A DNA stretch of 64,000 nt from Rhizobium sp. RM (GTDB taxonomy: Bacteria > Pseudomonadota > Alphaproteobacteria > Rhizobiales > Rhizobiaceae), in assembly GCF_013390595.1 (NCBI RefSeq), contig NZ_JACAWV010000024.1, positions 122,304-186,303 on the forward strand. Reading direction: 5' to 3'. Each line of letters starts with the position of its first letter. Within the stretch, counting starts at the first letter, position 1. Under the pieces are notes generated by a model, which saw only the letters and a program-made list of their open reading frames with translations, had not been told where the DNA came from and ran no database searches. The translations under genes and the position numbers were made by a program. Shown here one piece after another: positions 59,747-64,000 of the stretch.

Positions 59747-60037
59747 CTATTTGCTGAGTATAGGAAGGCCCTGAATGGCATATCGCGGTAGCGGTTTTCG
59801 AAATGTCACGCGTTCCCGCTTCTGTATCCCGAACAAGAAGAGCATTTCTTCTTTAAGGTCAGCAGGATCGGTCATTCCATCCTGAAACAGCTGGATAATC
59901 TTACGTGCGGCATCGTTGAAGCAGCGCTCATCTTCTTCGAGCATATCAACGCCGAAGCCTGCATCCGACAATACAGATTGCAACATCTTCAGATCGTTGG
60001 AGGTAATCAGGCCTTGTTCACTTGCGGAAGACATCAT
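59747..60037 (-). CDS. small protein of unknown function
   Basis: A 96-residue protein opening MMSSASEQGLITSNDLKMLQ, then SVLSDAGFGVDMLEEDERCF, ARKIIQLFQDGMTDPADLKE. Proteins with this pattern are frequent on rhizobial replicons and have no known role. AAAGGAGG stands three to six bases before the ATG. It leads a two-gene unit with the membrane protein behind it. Confidence 0.65.
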   Translation of the reverse strand: MMSSASEQGLITSNDLKMLQSVLSDAGFGVDMLEEDERCFNDAARKIIQLFQDGMTDPADLKEEMLFLFGIQKRERVTFRKPLPRYAIQGLPILSK

Positions 60038-60640
60038 GTCCTCCTTTCGTTGGGGCCAAGGAATTTAACCTTGAAACGGTAACGCCCTTTTAAAAAGCTA
60101 CCGGAAGAAAGAGCGTGCGCGCTCGCATATCGATTGGCAAGGCAATTCTGAAGGGAGCTCATGTCTAGGTCAGCCAATTTGAGCACGGGAAAGTGCGACA
60201 TTGTCGATCCAACCCTTCCCGGAGTGAGCGCGAAGATCGCATCTCTGTCAGAAACTTGGCCAGTCGTTCTGGCCAATCTTAGCGATCAGTTTGGCATCGG
60301 CAATCATGCTATCGCGCCCTCCCTTGTTGCTGCAGTGAATGGCCAGGGCCGAGGACCGTGTTGCATGGATCGGTTGCCGACTGATATCGCACGGGGCCAA
60401 CGCCTTACAGGATTTACCTTATGCCGCGTAAGTTCAACTCTGCTCGCATCGGCAAACATAACCCGATGTCAGCCTCACTTCTTATTTAAGCACGGCGCAT
60501 TTCATTTAATTAATCAGCAGACGTAGACAAGCGCGCTTAATTAACGCGCTGACATTGAATTCCTGACCTTTGATCCAGGCGGCATAGCGAATAATACGAT
60601 GAATAGCCGTCATTAGAAGTGACACGCCCGATACATCCTT
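60038..60640. other. gene-less stretch before the recombinase
   Basis: About 600 bases. Frames exist on both strands (for example 60161-60526 plus) but have no motif, and the strands cancel each other out. The last 60 bases before 60699 are shared with the duplicate at 57095. Confidence 0.4.
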
Positions 60641-60698
60641 TCTTAAAACTCGCCTCATATTCCCGCTCGCCCTTGGTACTGGTGCCGAGAGAAACGGA

Positions 60699-63062
60699 AT
60701 GAGCATGACCAAACACGACCTTTCATCACGTCATTTTCAGCGAAAAATTTCGGAATTCTGCGAGCTTCGTATCGCTCCGATCGCGTCCAGGCGCGTGTTG
60801 GAAAATATACGGCCTTATCTGGCCAGTTTGATTGTCTACCGAAAATCGCCCCCGCTCTTGAATGGCCATATCGACTGGGCGGCGATAGGCCAGAATTGTG
60901 GGATCGAAGCCGAGTTGACGGTAGGACTGAAAAAGCAGCTCCGGGCTGCTCTGGATGCCATCATCCGATGGCTCGGCGCACCAAAGGCAGCCGAAGAGCG
61001 ACGGCCACCAAAGTCAAAGGCTCGCCCGACCAAAATCGTTCCCGCCAAGAAAACGGCTTCCGCATCCTCGACCGGAAAGCCGCAACGCCCGGCGTCCGAC
61101 GGCACCTTTGCCCTGTCCGCGTCGACACAGCGCGGCCCTGCGCCAAAACCGATCAGCCCGTTCCCAGACGCACTATTTGAAGCGACTGAAGATCCGGTGA
61201 GCTTTCAGGACGCATTGATCTATCATATGCGGCGGTTCGGTGACACCTACTGGCAGCTCTATCGCGCCGTCGTTCATCTGAATGAGACCTTTGACAACAA
61301 GACGCTGCTATCCTGGATCCAGGGCGAGCGTGTGCCAAGATCAGTAACGAGTTTCGACATCCTGCTCCGCATCGAGCGACGCTACCGACTTCCCGAGGGA
61401 TATTTCAAAGAGAAACTGCCGCATCAGGCGCGCTCGCTTTATGGTCACGAGCTCGAAGATATCAGCCCGGCTGAGCGGCGCAGGATCTCGTTGCATCTGC
61501 CGGATGATTTCAGCAGCCTTCCCTTCACCAAGCGTGAAGAAATCCTGGATTGGGTGCGCCGTGTGATAATTTCCGGATCGACCGAATATCGTCGATACCA
61601 GGCGGCGGCCAGCAAGCAACGCTATGCCATCCGCTTTCCTGGCGTGACATATGGTGGCAGTGCCCTGCCCTCTCGAACATTGGCCTCAATGGCCGGGGCT
61701 AATTTAAACCTCGCGGCAGATTTAGACGATCCAGATCTACTGTCCGGCGTTGTCGACGCGCCACCGAGGCTTGCAATGGAAATGGCTGACCTCATCCGTT
61801 TCAAAACCTCAACACTGACCGCGATTGGTTTCCAACGAAACGGCGTCTGGGGCGAGGAAACGGCCTCTCAGAAGATCGAGCACCTTGGGTTGATGTTCGG
61901 CGCACTAGCAGCTTCCCCAAGCAGCGTCGTGAAGGGCTGCGGCGTACCGCTTAGCCAGTTAAGCTTTGGCCTCCTCATCTTCCCTGGCGTCTGGGACTGG
62001 TATCTGCAGTGGCGGGAACAACGGCGTGGCTTTTACACCAAATGGGAAGAAGATATGTTGATGGTCGCCCAAGCCCTATCTCGCGCGGATGTCGGCTGGA
62101 TCCGGCAACACCCGGAACTGCTTAAGAACGTCAGGCCGATCGTGGGCTTGATTGAGCAGGAAGAAATCGACTTCGCGGCTCGCGACTGGCATGGCGCCTG
62201 CGATGCGTTTCATGGGCATGCGGCCAACAGATCCAAAGAAATTCAACGCGTCATGCGGGTTCACCGCGATCCATTTGAACCGATCATGTGTGTACTTGAA
62301 GCGGACAGTCCATTAGCGGAATATCGCAAAATCACGGACGAGATCGTGAAACGTATGCCTGACGAGAACAGATACCCACGACCGGCCGCCGAGGCCGTCA
62401 GAGCATTCCTGTTGCTTCGGCTTGGCCTGCACCTTGGGCTCAGACAAAAGAACCTTCGCCAGTTACGGGTCTGCCCGCGCGGACACTATCCGACATCGGA
62501 ACGCCGGCTTGAGGACATGAAATGCGGTGAACTGCGCTGGAGTGATCGTGACAATGGTTGGGAGGTGCTCATCCCGTCGGTCGCGTTCAAAAACTCTGGC
62601 TCCTCCTTCTTCGGACAGAAACCGTTTCGGCTGGTACTGCCGGACCTGCTCGATCTCTACGAATACCTCGATGCCTATATAGACCGTCATCGTGGTGTCC
62701 TCCTTGGAGGAGCCAGAGATCCCGGAACCCTGTTCGTCAAGACGGTGAAGACTACCAGCATTGATGCTGCTTACAATTCGACGACATTCTACGAGGCTTG
62801 GAGGACAGTGATTCAACGCTACGGAATTTACAACCCTTACACCGGACGGGGTGCAATCAAGGGCCTGCTGCCGCATGGACCGCATAACCTGCGGGACATT
62901 CTCGCGACGCATATTTTGAAGCAGACCGGATCCTACTAGCAGGCCAGCTACGCAATTCAGGATACGCCCGATGTCGTTCAGCAGCACTACGGTCGCTTTC
63001 TGCCGCAAGACAAAGCCGCACTGGCTGCCAAGATTCTCAATCAGGTTTGGGAAGCTGCGTAA
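60699..63062 (+). pseudogene. tyrosine-type site-specific recombinase with amber stop before its catalytic tyrosine
   Basis: The frame from ATG 60699 gives 746 residues to TAG 62937-62939, and the same frame then runs on for 40 more codons to 63062. The C-terminal half has the recombinase motifs: first Arg in LHLGLRQKNLRQL, H-x-x-R in GPHNLRDILATHIL, and, beyond the TAG, VQQHYGRFLPQDK with the nucleophile Tyr at 62988-62990. The stop therefore removes the catalytic residue. The large N-terminal part (to about 500) is a variable DNA-binding region (LNETFDNKTLLSWIQGERVP). Unless the TAG is read through, the enzyme is dead. A 5' duplicate lies at 57095-57390. Confidence 0.8.
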
Positions 63063-63127
63063 GATCGAATGAGATGCTCGGCTCAGATCCCATACTAGGT
63101 TGCATCTGGACCGAGCCGCCTCGTCTC

Positions 63128-63148
63128 GCTCTTGAAGAGATTCGAACC
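63128..63148 (+). repeat. 21-base repeat, copy 3 (left of the VapBC module)
   Basis: Core CTTGAAGAGATTCGAACC, identical to copy 2 at 54466. It lies about 90 bases before the antitoxin start. Confidence 0.6.
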
Positions 63149-63239
63149 GCGACTGCAATAGGCAAAAAATGCGGACTTGATGGGCGTAGATTTCCGCACC
63201 AATTGGTGCTACATGCATATCAACGTTTCGGAGCTAGTT

Positions 63240-63440
63240 ATGCGATCAACCATCAATCTCGACGACAGCCTTATGGAAAGAGCGAAGTCCCTAACAGGCA
63301 CGAAGGAAACGGCGGCTCTTGTGCGTCAAGCGCTAGAGACTTTGGTGCGAGTAGAGTCTGGCAAGCGGCTAATCGCTCTTGGAGGCACTATGCCTGAGGC
63401 TGAGGCAGCGCCTCGCCGCCGGAGCGAAGTGGGGAAGTGA
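63240..63440 (+). CDS. vapB: VapB-type antitoxin
   Basis: A 66-residue protein: MRSTINLDDSLMERAKSLTG and KETAALVRQALETLVRVESG, a DUF2191/VapB ribbon-helix-helix, with a basic tail (APRRRSEVGK) that would contact the toxin. GGAG stands seven bases before ATG 63240, which is preferred over an upstream in-frame start at 63177. The stop overlaps the start of vapC by four bases (GTGA). Confidence 0.88.
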   Translation: MRSTINLDDSLMERAKSLTGTKETAALVRQALETLVRVESGKRLIALGGTMPEAEAAPRRRSEVGK

Positions 63441-63820
63441 TCCTTGTCGACAGTTCAATCTGGATTGATCATTTCCGACACGTAGACCCAGAGCTCGTCA
63501 AAATCATCGGAGATGATCAGCTGGTTTGCCACCCTTTCGTTGTAGGTGAACTGGCCTTGGGTAGTCTGCGAGAACGGGATGCGGTGTTAGCGTTTCTCAC
63601 AGCTCAGCGTGAGGCAGTAGTTGCAACCCATGCAGAGGTGATGACAGTCATTGATCGCCATTCGATATTCAGCATGGGGATCGGCTATACTGATGCACAT
63701 TTGTTGACTTCCACTCTCCTAGACCGTCGATCGAGCTTGTGGACGAGGGATAAGCGCCTAGCGGCCGCCGCTCGGAAGGTTGGGGCAGCGCTTTATCCCT
63801 CTCCGCATACTCCTCATTAG
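63437..63820 (+). CDS. vapC: VapC-type PIN-domain toxin
   Basis: A 127-residue PIN-domain endoribonuclease with all acidic residues: Asp5 in ILVDSSIWIDHF, Glu in VVGELALGSL, Asp in GYTDAHLL and Asp in LWTRDKRL. VapC toxins usually cut tRNA or rRNA. The start is GTG 63437, coupled to vapB. Copy 4 of the 21-base repeat lies 32 bases behind it. Confidence 0.93.
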   Translation: MILVDSSIWIDHFRHVDPELVKIIGDDQLVCHPFVVGELALGSLRERDAVLAFLTAQREAVVATHAEVMTVIDRHSIFSMGIGYTDAHLLTSTLLDRRSSLWTRDKRLAAAARKVGAALYPSPHTPH

Positions 63821-63852
63821 AAACGAAGTTACAAACCCTTGAGTGCAATTCC

Positions 63853-63873
63853 GCTCTTGAAGGGAATCGAACC
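63853..63873 (+). repeat. 21-base repeat, copy 4 (right of the VapBC module)
   Basis: Core CTTGAAGGGAATCGAACC, two mismatches to copy 3. It closes a unit of 725 bases from copy 3 to copy 4, nearly the same as the 735 bases from copy 1 to copy 2. Confidence 0.55.
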
Positions 63874-64000
63874 TAAGTCCCATTTTTCCGCCGGACTTCC
63901 AGGACCGCTCGCGCGTCTGGAGCCTAGAGAGAATTCCCAGGCGCTAATGCCACAACGCCGAAATTGGAACCGCCGATAATCGTTCTCCAAATGGAATTAC

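Noticed and set aside
53731..63873. tRNA genes or tRNA fragments at the TTCGAACC repeats
   Set aside because: The T-loop-like core is there, but the flanking bases do not pair into a T-stem and no anticodon or acceptor stem is present.
1..64000. CRISPR array, prophage or conjugation genes
   Set aside because: No regularly spaced repeats, phage structural genes or tra/trb/virB-type proteins were seen; the holin-like protein at 33292 sits in a stress operon.

Overview
The window looks like an accessory replicon (probably a large plasmid or second chromosome) of a Rhizobium/Agrobacterium/Ensifer-type alphaproteobacterium. The grounds are the families present: HWE histidine kinase, DUF982, DUF6894, DUF2934, DUF3618, PE-Lig-Pol LigD, an EcfG-like sigma factor, a long-form KatE, and promoters of the alphaproteobacterial EcfG and RpoH types. 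No rRNA, tRNA, CRISPR array or replication origin was recognised.

Layout. 1-756 is the 3' part of a MOSC-domain gene. 1321-10391 is a plus-strand glycan cluster of four large genes: a GT4 glycosyltransferase, a GT4 fused to UDP-galactopyranose mutase, a GT4 fused to a Gfo/Idh/MocA oxidoreductase and a medium-chain dehydrogenase, and a GT4 fused to a clan GH-A glycosidase. From 10.4 to 54 kb lies a stress island: DUF883, DUF892, KatE, KGG-repeat, two DUF4142, DUF982, DUF3618 and holin-like membrane proteins, an SDR, an isochorismatase-like hydrolase, an aldose dehydrogenase-PEBP fusion, an ECF sigma factor, several receiver proteins, a REC-CRP regulator, a large HWE kinase, HtpG and LigD. From 53.7 kb to the end come a RelBE-type module, a Fic protein, broken catabolic genes, a cold-shock cluster, a tyrosine recombinase with an amber stop before its catalytic tyrosine, and a VapBC module.

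How it works together. Reading both strands shows sixteen copies of GGAAC-N16-NGTT, all with exactly 16 bases between the boxes and all just upstream of a gene, one of them in front of the ECF sigma gene. This is the EcfG/RpoE2 general-stress promoter pattern. The island therefore looks like a self-amplifying plasmid-borne general stress regulon, with the HWE kinase and receiver proteins as likely inputs. HtpG instead has an RpoH-type promoter.

Decay. At least five stress genes have a second, broken copy elsewhere in the window (13.1, 13.4, 27.3-28.2, 31.8 and 35.0 kb). There are also remnants of NAD synthase, HigBA, Fic, an esterase, an alcohol dehydrogenase, an MBL-fold hydrolase, an M24 peptidase, a flavin reductase and an IS6 transposase. 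Both intact toxin-antitoxin modules are bracketed by a 21-base direct repeat. The picture is a replicon that has been rearranged and partly duplicated, then purged, while one working copy of each stress gene was kept.
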